Shown here piece by piece: positions 17,008-25,719 of a DNA stretch of 64,000 bases (position 1 is its first letter; the number at the start of each line of letters is the position of its first letter). The notes below the pieces were generated by a model. The model was given only the letters and a program-made list of their open reading frames with translations, did no database searches and was not told the DNA's origin. Position numbers and translations under genes: made by a program. Source of the stretch: Streptomyces sp. NBC_01451 (lineage in GTDB: Bacteria; Actinomycetota; Actinomycetes; Streptomycetales; Streptomycetaceae); the NCBI RefSeq assembly GCF_036227485.1, contig NZ_CP109479.1, forward strand, positions 9,114,001-9,178,000. The letters run 5' to 3'.

Positions 17008-18566
17008 GCGAGAAGGTGAGCGAGAGCCCCAACGGTTTCTGGGCGCAGGCCGCCGCCGACCCCGAGCGCATGGTCCTCATCGCGCCGGACGGTGAGCAGT
17101 GGACCGCCGGACGGCTGCACGCCGCCACCAACCAACTGGTCCACGGGCTGCGCGCCGCCGGACTCGAACGCGGTGACGCCTTCGCCGTGGTCCTGCCCAA
17201 CGGCGTCGAGTTCCTCGTGGCGTACCTGGCCGCCTCCCAGGCCGGGTTCTACCTGGTCCCGGTCAACCACCACCTCGTCGGGCCCGAGATCGCCTGGATC
17301 GTCTCCGACTCCGGCGCCAAGGTGCTCATCGCGCACGAGCGGTTCGCCGACGCGGCCCGAGCCGCCGCCGACGAGGCACAGCTTCCGGCGGAGCGGCGGT
17401 ACGCGGTCGGCGAGGTCGACGGATTCCGGCCGTACGCCGGGCTCCTCGACGGACAGCCCGAGTCGCCGCCCGACGAGCGCACCCTCGGCTGGGTCATGAA
17501 CTACACCTCGGGCACCACGGGCCGTCCGCGCGGCATCCGGCGCCCGTTGCAGGGCAAGCCGCCCGAGGAGGCGTACCTCGGCGGGTTCCTCGGCATCTTC
17601 GGCATCAAGCCGTTCGGCGGGAACGTCCACCTCGTCTGCTCGCCGCTCTACCACACCGCAGTGCTCCAGTTCGCGGGCGCGTCCCTGCACATCGGGCACC
17701 GCCTGGTACTGATGGACAAGTGGACGCCGGAGGAGATGCTCCGCGTCATCGACGCCCACAAGTGCACGCACACCCACATGGTGCCGACCCAGTTCCACCG
17801 GCTGCTGGCGCTGCCGGAACGGGTGCGGCGGGCGTACGACGTGTCGTCCATGCGGCACGCCATCCATGGTGCCGCGCCCTGCCCCGACCATGTGAAACGG
17901 GCCATGATCGACTGGTGGGGCGACTGTGTGGAGGAGTACTACGCGGCCAGTGAGGGCGGCGGGGCGTTCGCGACCGCCGAGGACTGGCTGAAGAAGCCCG
18001 GCACGGTCGGCAAGGCCTGGCCGATCAGTGAACTCGCGATCTTCGACGACGACGGCAACCGGCTGCCGCCCGGCGAACTCGGCACCGTCTACATGAAGAT
18101 GAGCACCGGCGGCTTCGCGTATCACAAGGACGAGGGCAAGACGCGGAAGAACCGCATCGGGGACTTCTTCACCGTCGGCGACCTGGGTGTCCTCGACGAG
18201 GACGGCTACCTCTTCCTCCGGGACCGCAAGATCGACATGATCATCTCGGGCGGGGTCAACATCTACCCGGCCGAGATCGAGTCCGCCCTGCTCGCCCACC
18301 CCGCCGTCGCCGACGCCGCCGCCTTCGGCATCCCGAACGACGACTGGGGCGAGGAGGTCAAGGCGGTCGTGGAGGCGGCGCCCGGACATGTGCCGGGGCC
18401 CGACCTCGCCACCGAGATCCTCGGCCACTGCGCGCGCCAACTCGCCGGGTACAAGCGGCCCAAGAGCGTCGACTTCATCGACCGAATGCCGCGCGATCCC
18501 AACGGCAAGCTGTACAAACGGCGGTTGCGCGACCCGTACTGGGAGGGCCGTACGCGGCCAGTGTGA
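17004..18566 (+). CDS. Acyl-CoA synthetase (FadD-like, AMP-forming)
   Basis: The 520-residue ANL-superfamily enzyme has P-loop YTSGTTGRPRGIRRP, adenylate-binding YYAASEGGG, the TGD-equivalent VGDLGVLDEDGYLFLRDRKI, hinge and A8 core, and the terminal catalytic Lys in NGKLYKRRLRDPY. It activates a carboxylic acid to its CoA ester through an acyl-AMP, in the cytoplasm. The FadD4-like P-loop and the paired monooxygenase suggest a bulky or branched acid rather than a plain fatty acid. TTG 17004 overlaps the upstream stop; GTG 17016 is an alternative. A strong hairpin 31 bp after the stop ends the unit. Confidence 0.9.
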   Translation: MSEKVSESPNGFWAQAAADPERMVLIAPDGEQWTAGRLHAATNQLVHGLRAAGLERGDAFAVVLPNGVEFLVAYLAASQAGFYLVPVNHHLVGPEIAWIVSDSGAKVLIAHERFADAARAAADEAQLPAERRYAVGEVDGFRPYAGLLDGQPESPPDERTLGWVMNYTSGTTGRPRGIRRPLQGKPPEEAYLGGFLGIFGIKPFGGNVHLVCSPLYHTAVLQFAGASLHIGHRLVLMDKWTPEEMLRVIDAHKCTHTHMVPTQFHRLLALPERVRRAYDVSSMRHAIHGAAPCPDHVKRAMIDWWGDCVEEYYAASEGGGAFATAEDWLKKPGTVGKAWPISELAIFDDDGNRLPPGELGTVYMKMSTGGFAYHKDEGKTRKNRIGDFFTVGDLGVLDEDGYLFLRDRKIDMIISGGVNIYPAEIESALLAHPAVADAAAFGIPNDDWGEEVKAVVEAAPGHVPGPDLATEILGHCARQLAGYKRPKSVDFIDRMPRDPNGKLYKRRLRDPYWEGRTRPV

Positions 18567-18596
18567 GCGGCCGTGTGAACGGTGGCGCGAACCGCG

Positions 18597-18632
18597 GTGT
18601 GGTCCCGCCCCGGCGACGGGGCGGAACCACAC
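18597..18632. terminator. Hairpin terminator between convergent genes
   Basis: GTGTGGTCCCGCCCC (18597-18611) pairs with GGGGCGGAACCACAC (18618-18632) around a 6-base loop, with one mismatch. It lies between the acyl-CoA synthetase and the convergent acylase gene. The stem is symmetrical and has no U-tract, as is usual in Streptomyces, so it could serve both strands. Confidence 0.8.
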
Positions 18633-18707
18633 CGGACCGACCGTACTCATGTCCTTCGGGCCTTCGGGGCATCAGGCCTTCGGTAGGTCAGTCCGTCCGG
18701 CAGTTCA

Positions 18708-21146
18708 TCAGCCGTGCACCCGGATCACCCGCAGCGCGGGCGACGACAGGATGTCCTTCTCGCAGAACCGTGCCTTGACCCACTTCTCGGCCGAGAACAG
18801 CCGAGTCTGGTCCGCGAAGTGGGGCGAGTTCGGATTCGACGACTGGGAGTACGTCAGCAGCGTGCGGGCCACCGGGCAGCGGCTGCCGTCCCAGCCCACG
18901 GCCTGGATGTGACTGGACCCGAACGCGTTGTCCCGGTAGCCGCCGTTCGCCGTGTCCCACACGGGCTCGATCTTGTTCCACACTCCCAGGGACTCGGTGC
19001 CGCCGCCGACCGGCAGGCGCCGACCGTTCCGTACGACGTACTGGTGGTCGCCGAGCCGGGCGTCCAGCGGGATGCCCGCCGCGCGCAGCTCCGTCACCGC
19101 GTCGGCGAGGGCCCTGGTGAAGCCCGGCGCGTCCGTGTTGAGCGTGTTGGGGGTACCGACCGGGTCCGCCGCAGAGAACGGCACCTTCCAGCGCTGCGCG
19201 GATGGCACAGCGCCGAGCAGCTTGCGCCAGAAGCGGTCGAAGAGCAGCGCCCCCCGGCTGTCGCTGTTCATGGTGCGGTCCCAGGACGCCAGCACACCGC
19301 ACGCCTGGCTGACGTCAACTGCCGTACCGGAGCTACTGGTTGCCGTACCGCCCGGCAGGGCCGCGCAGGCCCGGGCCGCGTCGGCGGCGGCCAGCGCGCC
19401 CGACGTCGAACGGTTCGCGAACTGCTGCCGCTGGAGATCCGCGACCGTCAGCCCGCCCTTCGCGGCCAGCGCCGCCACATCGGCGACGGCACCACGGGTA
19501 CGCGGTGAGGCGGCCGTGCGCACCGGGCCGAAGATCCGCTCGTAGCCGGTGATCGGCTTGTCGAGGTTGGTCAGCCACGCGCTGTCGTTGGAGTTCTCGA
19601 CGTACGGCGTGTCCTTCAGCGTCGGCATCCGCGCGGGCCCGAAGATTCCGGGCGCCACTGCGTCCGGGTCGTCGCCGATCGCGCAGTCGGCGCGAGAGCC
19701 GTCGAGGACCGCGACGCCCGCCGCCGGGTAGAGGACCTTGCCGAGCGGCGTCGAGCAGGCGGCGGCCAACTCGTCGGTGATCCGGGGGAGTACCTGCGAC
19801 TGGGCGAACAGGGAGTGCCCCGAGGAGTCGGCGGCGACGGTGTTCACCCAGGGTATGCCCTGGTGCTGGTCGAGGGAGTTGAGGACGTCGGCGGTACCGC
19901 GCGCCTTGCTGAAGCCGAGCGAGGTGTCGTAGAAGCGCAGGTTCGCCGCGTTCGGGTCGTTGAGCGCGTACGCCGTCGTCGTGGTCCAGGGCAACGGGAG
20001 ATTGCCGGCGGGGGAGAGGACGACGGGGCCGTAGCGGGTCCACCACTGGGTGCGGGTCACCGGCGAGCCGTCCTTCACCGGGACGGTCACCGACCGGCGT
20101 GTCATCCGCTCGGGCCTGCCGTCGACCAGGTACGTCGTCGGGTCGGCGGGATCCAGCTTCAGCTGGTGGAGGCTGAGCGGCACACCGGTCGAGACGGTGT
20201 GGCTCCACGCCACGTTCGCGTTGTACCCGATGGAGATCGTCGGAGAGCCGAGCAACGACCCGCCCGCGACGTTCAGTTCACCCGGGATGGTCTGCTGGGA
20301 CTGCCAGAACCGGCGTCCGCCCTGCCACGGGTAGTGCGGGTTGCCGAGCAGCAGGCCGCGGCCGTCGGCGGTCGTACTGCCGTTGAACGCGACGGCGTTG
20401 GAACCCATGTCGGAGAGGTCGAACAGCTCGCGCGCACCCTTGGCGGCGGCGGAGGCGCCCGGGAGAGCGGACTCCGTGGCCGTGGTCGTGCCTGTGGTGG
20501 ACGCGGCCGGCGGCTGCGCGGCGGTGATCGCGTCGACGAGGCCGCCCTGTCCGCCGAGCACCGCGAGGGCGTAGGCGCGGGTGGCCACGTCGAGACCCGT
20601 CACGGGCCGGACCCAGGCGGCGCCCGCGCAGGCCGGGTCTTTGAATCGGTTCTGCTTCAGCCAGGCGTTGTAGCCGGCCGCCCAGCCGTTCATCAGGTCC
20701 TTGACGGCCTTGCTCGGGCCCAGCGGCGCGGGCTGGGCGATCAGCCGCTCGACCGTGCCGTTGTCCCGCACTCCACGGAAGTACAGATCGCTGGAGAGGT
20801 TGTCGGAGGCGTCGGAGAGCGAGAAGTCGCTCGCCGCCTCGGGCCCGAACCAGCGCGAGCGGTCCCCGCGCAGGGTCACGAAACCGTCGGCGAGCACACA
20901 CACCTGGTCGGCGGCCTGCGCCCAGCCACTGCCGAAGCCGAGGTTCGCGTAGTCCTTCGCGACGATGTGCGGGATGCCGTACTCGGTGTAGCGGATCACG
21001 GCGGACAGACCGCCGTGGGACGGATGTTGCTGTGGCGCCTGCGATGCCTGTGACGGCCCGCTCTGCGCCGTGGCGGCGGGCAGTGCTGTCGTGGCGGTGA
21101 GTAATGCGGCGGCCGTGACGACGAGCCGTCTCAAACGGGTGCGCAT
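18708..21146 (-). CDS. Secreted penicillin-acylase family Ntn hydrolase (aculeacin A acylase-like)
   Basis: The 812-residue preproprotein has a Sec signal (RLRRLVVTAAALLTATTALP, cleavage near residue 27), then the alpha segment (IRYTEYGIPHIVAKDYANLG, GSGWAQAADQVCVLADG). A spacer follows, then the beta chain beginning G248|S249-N-A-V-A-F, where Ser249 is the predicted autoproteolytic N-terminal nucleophile. LLGNPHYPW, found in aculeacin, AHL and cyclic-lipopeptide acylases, follows. The enzyme should cut an amide-linked acyl chain outside the cell. Free fatty acids so released could feed the adjacent divergent acyl-CoA synthetase. ATG 21146 follows GGGAGG; ATG 21164 adds six residues. Confidence 0.9.
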   Translation of the reverse strand: MRTRLRRLVVTAAALLTATTALPAATAQSGPSQASQAPQQHPSHGGLSAVIRYTEYGIPHIVAKDYANLGFGSGWAQAADQVCVLADGFVTLRGDRSRWFGPEAASDFSLSDASDNLSSDLYFRGVRDNGTVERLIAQPAPLGPSKAVKDLMNGWAAGYNAWLKQNRFKDPACAGAAWVRPVTGLDVATRAYALAVLGGQGGLVDAITAAQPPAASTTGTTTATESALPGASAAAKGARELFDLSDMGSNAVAFNGSTTADGRGLLLGNPHYPWQGGRRFWQSQQTIPGELNVAGGSLLGSPTISIGYNANVAWSHTVSTGVPLSLHQLKLDPADPTTYLVDGRPERMTRRSVTVPVKDGSPVTRTQWWTRYGPVVLSPAGNLPLPWTTTTAYALNDPNAANLRFYDTSLGFSKARGTADVLNSLDQHQGIPWVNTVAADSSGHSLFAQSQVLPRITDELAAACSTPLGKVLYPAAGVAVLDGSRADCAIGDDPDAVAPGIFGPARMPTLKDTPYVENSNDSAWLTNLDKPITGYERIFGPVRTAASPRTRGAVADVAALAAKGGLTVADLQRQQFANRSTSGALAAADAARACAALPGGTATSSSGTAVDVSQACGVLASWDRTMNSDSRGALLFDRFWRKLLGAVPSAQRWKVPFSAADPVGTPNTLNTDAPGFTRALADAVTELRAAGIPLDARLGDHQYVVRNGRRLPVGGGTESLGVWNKIEPVWDTANGGYRDNAFGSSHIQAVGWDGSRCPVARTLLTYSQSSNPNSPHFADQTRLFSAEKWVKARFCEKDILSSPALRVIRVHG

Positions 21147-21258
21147 CGTGCCTCCCAACGTCATTGAGGGAAGAAGCGGTTGAGCGTACCAACGGGTATG
21201 TTCCCTGACCCCCTCCGGTGCTTGACCTCGTTCGGTGACGGAACGAGGATCATGGGCT

Positions 21259-22758
21259 ATGACGCAGCAATACGGGAGCACGGTTGACGGAGTGCTGCGG
21301 CGCAGCGCCCAGCGCGTTCCGGCGCGGACGGCGGTCGAGTACCGCGAGCGGGTCTGGACGTACGAGGAACTCGACGAGGCCGTCTCCCGTGCGGCGGGCG
21401 TTCTGCGTGCCGAAGGCCTGGCCCCCGGCGACCGGGTCGGCGCCTACGGCCACAACTCGGACGCCTACCTGATCGCCTTCCTCGCCTGCGCCCGGGCCGG
21501 ACTCGTGCACGTCCCCGTCAACCAGAACCTCACCGGCGACGATCTCACCTACATCGTGGACCAGTCCGGCAGCACCCTGGTCCTGGCGGACCCGGACCTC
21601 GCCGACCGGCTCCCCGACGGCGTGCGGACCCTGCCGCTGCGCGACGCCGACGGCTCACTGCTCGCCCGGCTGGCCGACACCGCGCCCTACGACGGTCCCG
21701 AGTCGCGCACCGAGGACCTGGTGCAATTGCTGTACACCTCCGGGACCACCGCGCTGCCCAAGGGCGCGATGATGACCCACCGCTCCCTGGTGCACGAGTA
21801 CCTGAGCGCGATCGCCGCCCTCGACCTGAGCCCCGGTGACCGGCCCGTGCACTCGCTGCCCCTCTACCACTCGGCGCAGATGCACGTGTTCCTACTGCCC
21901 TATCTCGCGGTAGGCGCCCCGAACGTCATCCTCGACGCACCGGACGGCGACGCGATCCTCGACCTCGTCGAAGCCGGTCGGGCGGACAGCCTGTTCGCAC
22001 CGCCGACCGTGTGGATCGGCCTCGCGGGCCGCCCCGACTTCGCGACCCGCGACCTGAGCGGACTGCGCAAGGCGTACTACGGGGCGTCGATCATGCCGGT
22101 CCCCGTCCTGGAGCGGCTGCGCGAGCGGCTCCCGAAACTCGCCTTCTACAACTGTTTCGGCCAGAGCGAGATCGGCCCCCTCTCCATGGTTCTGGGGCCC
22201 TACGAGCACAAGGGCCGGCTGGACTCCTGCGGGCGCCCGGTTCTGTTCGTGGACGCGCGGGTGGTCGACGAGAACGGTGTGGAGGTGGCCGACGGCACGG
22301 CCGGCGAGGTCGTCTACCGGTCCCCGCAGCTGTGCGAGGGCTACTGGGACAAGCCCGAGGAGACGACAGCCGCTTTCCGCGACGGCTGGTTCCACTCCGG
22401 TGACCTGGCCGTCCGGGACGCCGACGGCTTCTACACCGTCGTCGACCGGGTGAAGGACGTCATCAACTCCGGTGGCGTACTGATCGCCTCACGTCAGGTC
22501 GAGGACGCCCTGTACACCCACGAGGCGGTCGCCGAGGTGGCCGTCGTCGGCCTTCCCGACGAGCGCTGGATCGAGGCGGTCACGGCGGTCGTCGTCGCGC
22601 GCGGCGAGGTGACGGAGGACGAACTCGTCGCCCACGCCCGCGAGAAGCTCGCCCACTTCAAGGCACCGAAGCGGGTTCTGTTCGTGGACGAGCTGCCGCG
22701 CAACGCGAGCGGGAAGATCCTCAAGCGCGAGCTGAGGGACCGGTTCGCGGATTCCTGA
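21259..22758 (+). CDS. Acyl-CoA synthetase (AMP-forming)
   Basis: The 499-residue ANL enzyme has P-loop LYTSGTTALPKGAMMTH, adenine motif FYNCFGQSEIGPL, FHSGDLAVRDADGFYTVVDR, and catalytic Lys in ASGKILKRELRD near the C-terminus. It should form CoA thioesters of medium or aromatic acids in the cytoplasm. The start ATG 21259 follows GAGG at 21245-21248. It is divergent from the Ntn acylase with about 112 bp between starts, which allows coordinate control of amide hydrolysis and acid activation (inferred). It is convergent with the isochorismatase-type gene, with a 3-bp gap. Confidence 0.9.
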   Translation: MTQQYGSTVDGVLRRSAQRVPARTAVEYRERVWTYEELDEAVSRAAGVLRAEGLAPGDRVGAYGHNSDAYLIAFLACARAGLVHVPVNQNLTGDDLTYIVDQSGSTLVLADPDLADRLPDGVRTLPLRDADGSLLARLADTAPYDGPESRTEDLVQLLYTSGTTALPKGAMMTHRSLVHEYLSAIAALDLSPGDRPVHSLPLYHSAQMHVFLLPYLAVGAPNVILDAPDGDAILDLVEAGRADSLFAPPTVWIGLAGRPDFATRDLSGLRKAYYGASIMPVPVLERLRERLPKLAFYNCFGQSEIGPLSMVLGPYEHKGRLDSCGRPVLFVDARVVDENGVEVADGTAGEVVYRSPQLCEGYWDKPEETTAAFRDGWFHSGDLAVRDADGFYTVVDRVKDVINSGGVLIASRQVEDALYTHEAVAEVAVVGLPDERWIEAVTAVVVARGEVTEDELVAHAREKLAHFKAPKRVLFVDELPRNASGKILKRELRDRFADS

Positions 22759-22761
22759 CCG

Positions 22762-23328
22762 TCAGCCCTCCTCAGCGGCGGTGAAGGCCGCCTCCGAGGT
22801 GCTGACCGTCCCGGCGGTGCGCCCGGGGGCGCTCTGGTACTGCCAGTAGAGGTTGGTGTGCGCGATCACTTCGGCGGGTGCCGGAGCGCCGTACTTCGTG
22901 AGGTCCTGCGTGGTGTGGGCGTCACCGACGAGCGTCACGTCGTACCCGCGCACCAGGCCGCCGTGCAGGGTGGAACGGACACACGCGTCGGTCTGGGCAC
23001 CCGTGACGACCAGTCGGCCGACCCCGTGCTCGGCGAGCACGTCCTCCAGCTCGGTGGCCTCGAAGGAGTCGCCGTATTTCTTGTGGACCAGCGGCTCGCT
23101 GTCGCGGCGGACCAGTTCCGGCACGTACTCCCAGCCTTCGCTGCCCGACTTCAGCTCGTCGCTGGAGTGCTGCACCCAGACCACGGGCACGCCCTCCGCA
23201 CGGGCCTTGTCGACGAGGGTGTTGATGTTCGCGAGCACCTCGTCGCGGTTGTGGGCGCCGTCCACCACTTGGTTCTGGACGTCGATGACGAGCAGTGCGC
23301 TGTTCGGGCGGTCGGACAGGGTCGTCAT
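22762..23328 (-). CDS. Isochorismatase-family cysteine hydrolase
   Basis: The 188-residue protein has the catalytic triad of the family: D16 in LLVIDVQNQ, K83/K84 in VHKKYGDSF and C116 in VTGAQTDACVRST. This set is typical of nicotinamidase- or ureidoacrylate-like amidohydrolases rather than true isochorismatases, which lack Cys. A small amide substrate is expected; which one is unknown. It is a single gene ending 3 bp from the convergent synthetase. RBS GAGGTT is weak. Confidence 0.9.
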   Translation of the reverse strand: MTTLSDRPNSALLVIDVQNQVVDGAHNRDEVLANINTLVDKARAEGVPVVWVQHSSDELKSGSEGWEYVPELVRRDSEPLVHKKYGDSFEATELEDVLAEHGVGRLVVTGAQTDACVRSTLHGGLVRGYDVTLVGDAHTTQDLTKYGAPAPAEVIAHTNLYWQYQSAPGRTAGTVSTSEAAFTAAEEG

Positions 23329-23505
23329 GGGAACCTCTTCGTCTCCTCGGCGCGAATCCTGATAGCGCCACCCACACTAGAACCGACCACTGACAACGGC
23401 ACCTGACCTGGTGTTTTCCCCGCCGACCCCCGCGTCCCGCAGCTCGGCGGCGGCACCGGGGCGGACCTTGCCGCGGACGGTGAGCCGTCCCCGGCACGGA
23501 CCGCG

Positions 23506-25545
23506 CTACTTCTTCTCCGGCCCGTACGCCGTCATGAAGCGGTCCCGGAACTTGTCCATGCCCCACTCCGGGGCGTTGGCCGCGGGCTTGAGTCCGTCCG
23601 TCCAGCCCCAGTCGGCGACGCGGTCCAGCACCTTCGGGTCGCGGGCGACGATCGTGATGGGCACGTCCTTGTTGGTGGTGCCGCCCGTGACCGTCGGGAC
23701 GGGCTGGTGGTCGCCGAGGAGGACGAGGACGGTGTTGTCGTCGCCGTAGCGCTGGACCCACTGGACCAGGCTGTCCAGGGAGTACTGGATGGCCTTGCGG
23801 TACTCGGTCCGCACGCGCTTGGCGCTCTTCCAGACCTCGGTGGGGTTCGTGCCCTCCGCCTTGATCTTGTTGAAGACCGAACCGTCCCCGAGGTCGTCCC
23901 AGTCGATCATGTGCGCGATGGGGGACCAGGGGTTGTGGCTGGAGGCCAGGATGATCTCCGCCATGATCGGGTCGCGGTCCTTCTTGCCGTGTTCCAGCTT
24001 CTGGAAGGCCTCCAGGCTGAACTGGTCCGGCACGGGCGTCCAGCTGAAGTACGGACCCTGGTAGCCGAGGTGCGTGGAGTCGTAGATGTTGTCGAGGCCG
24101 AAGTACTTGCCCTCGGGCCAGGACTTCCGCACGCCGGGGACGATGCCGACCGTGCGCCAGGCGCCGGTCTTCTGGAAGTAGCTGGTGAGGGTGGCGCGGT
24201 CACTGGTGGTCACTGTCCGGTACCGCTGCTGGTTCTTGATCCACAGACCGGACAGGAACGTCGTGTGGGCGAGCCAGCTGCCGGCGCCCGTCACGGGTGA
24301 CGTGAGCCAGCCGCTGCGCGCCGCGAACCCGGCTGACTTGAGCCTGGCGTCGCCGTCCTTGAGCGTCGCGTCGATCTCCGGTGCCATCGCCGGATCGTCG
24401 ATCGCCACCCGGCCGTAGCTCTCGACGAAGGTGAACAGCACGTCCTTGCCGCGCAGCCCGGTCAGCAGCTGGTCGGACGGGGTGTCGGCGAAGGCGTCGA
24501 CGTGCAGCTGCTTCTCGAAGACCTCGGCGTCCCCGAGGCCTTCGCGGACGTACTGCACCTTGTTGGAGAGGTACTGGGAGTAGCCCTTGGTGGCGATCGT
24601 CACGCCGCCAGGCTGCACGCCCATGGTGAAGCAGACGATCCACGCGGTGCCGAGGACCAGCGTGCCGCGCACGGCCACGGGGCGGTGCCGGGCCATCAGG
24701 TCCGCCAGCCGCACCATCGCGAGCGCGCTCAGCACGAGAACGGCGATCAGCAGGACGATCACGCCGATCACCGCGAGCACCTCGCCCGAGCGACCGAGCG
24801 AGTCCTTGAGGAAGTCCACCGCGTTGCTCAGCAGAATCCAGTCGAAGACCAGGTCGAACGGCCGGGCCAGGGTCTGGTAGAAGCCCATGTCGAGGCACTT
24901 CAGGACGGTGGACAGCCCGAGGAACGCCCCCAGGACGACGGCCGCGATCCGCCGTGCCCTCGACGGCAGTACGAGCAGCACGGCAGCGAGGAAGATCGCC
25001 TCCACGGGCAGGCGGAGGAACGACTGCGGGGTGATCCGGTCGAGGCGGTTGGGCATGAGGAGCACGCCGAGCACCATCGCACCGGCCAGAACGCTCGTGC
25101 CCACCCGCACGGCCCGTGCGGCGCGGGGGAAACGACGGCGCCAGCCGAACCAGCCGGGGCGGGCGGCAGCGGAGGAGGCGGCGACGCTCGGGTCGGGTTC
25201 GTCGGTGGACGTGGAATCGGAGGCCGCCGCGTCGGCGGATCCGTCGTTGCCGGAGGCCTCGTGGGGGACGACAGCCTGGTCGGGTGTCTTCCCGTCCTCC
25301 GTGCCGCCGGCCGTGTCCGCCGCCGAAGGGCGTGCGTCCGGCGCTTGCGTCTCCACGGTCGTCGTCGGCCCGGTCGCTTCGTCCGTCGCGCCGGCCGCCT
25401 CCTCGTCCGCCGGCTCCACGGCCGCCGGGACGCCCGCTTCGGAGTCGTTCACCGCGGGAGCGGCCGAGGCCTCCTCGGGCGGGGTCCGGTCCGGTGCGTC
25501 CGCGTTCGTCTCCGGCAGTTGACGAGGGGGCGTGTGGTGCGACAC
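23506..25545 (-). CDS. Membrane sulfatase / LTA-synthase-like phosphotransferase
   Basis: The 679-residue protein has a disordered acidic N-terminus (residues 1-125, rich in Ala/Glu/Asp/Thr). Five transmembrane helices follow (about 142-165, 172-195, 200-222, 240-270, 280-300), then an extracytoplasmic alkaline-phosphatase-fold domain. Its metal site includes E in FTFVESYGR, the catalytic Thr in SWLAHTTFLSG, and LLGDHQPVPTV near the end. LTA synthase relatives move glycerophosphate onto surface polymers; sulfatases of this shape also exist. In streptomycetes a role in wall-teichoic or membrane-glycolipid decoration is plausible, unproven. GTG 25545 follows GGAAGGA. Confidence 0.87.
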   Translation of the reverse strand: MSHHTPPRQLPETNADAPDRTPPEEASAAPAVNDSEAGVPAAVEPADEEAAGATDEATGPTTTVETQAPDARPSAADTAGGTEDGKTPDQAVVPHEASGNDGSADAAASDSTSTDEPDPSVAASSAAARPGWFGWRRRFPRAARAVRVGTSVLAGAMVLGVLLMPNRLDRITPQSFLRLPVEAIFLAAVLLVLPSRARRIAAVVLGAFLGLSTVLKCLDMGFYQTLARPFDLVFDWILLSNAVDFLKDSLGRSGEVLAVIGVIVLLIAVLVLSALAMVRLADLMARHRPVAVRGTLVLGTAWIVCFTMGVQPGGVTIATKGYSQYLSNKVQYVREGLGDAEVFEKQLHVDAFADTPSDQLLTGLRGKDVLFTFVESYGRVAIDDPAMAPEIDATLKDGDARLKSAGFAARSGWLTSPVTGAGSWLAHTTFLSGLWIKNQQRYRTVTTSDRATLTSYFQKTGAWRTVGIVPGVRKSWPEGKYFGLDNIYDSTHLGYQGPYFSWTPVPDQFSLEAFQKLEHGKKDRDPIMAEIILASSHNPWSPIAHMIDWDDLGDGSVFNKIKAEGTNPTEVWKSAKRVRTEYRKAIQYSLDSLVQWVQRYGDDNTVLVLLGDHQPVPTVTGGTTNKDVPITIVARDPKVLDRVADWGWTDGLKPAANAPEWGMDKFRDRFMTAYGPEKK

Positions 25546-25719
25546 CCGGGGTCCTTCCGTGCGAATCCGCTGATGGCACGGCGGACCGGGCCCGCAGGGC
25601 AGGACCGCCGACCTCGCGTACGGCCCTGCGTCACCCTCCGTTCAAACACCCGGGTCAACCGCGCGCACAGAGTACGCCCGTCGTCCCCCGTCCGGCCCAC
25701 CGGCAGGTCGCGGCCCCGC

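Noticed and set aside
22756..22766. Palindrome CTGACCGTCAG as another copy of the TCTGAC operator
   Set aside because: It has a 1-bp centre instead of 5-bp and lies at the convergent ends of two genes, not in a promoter.
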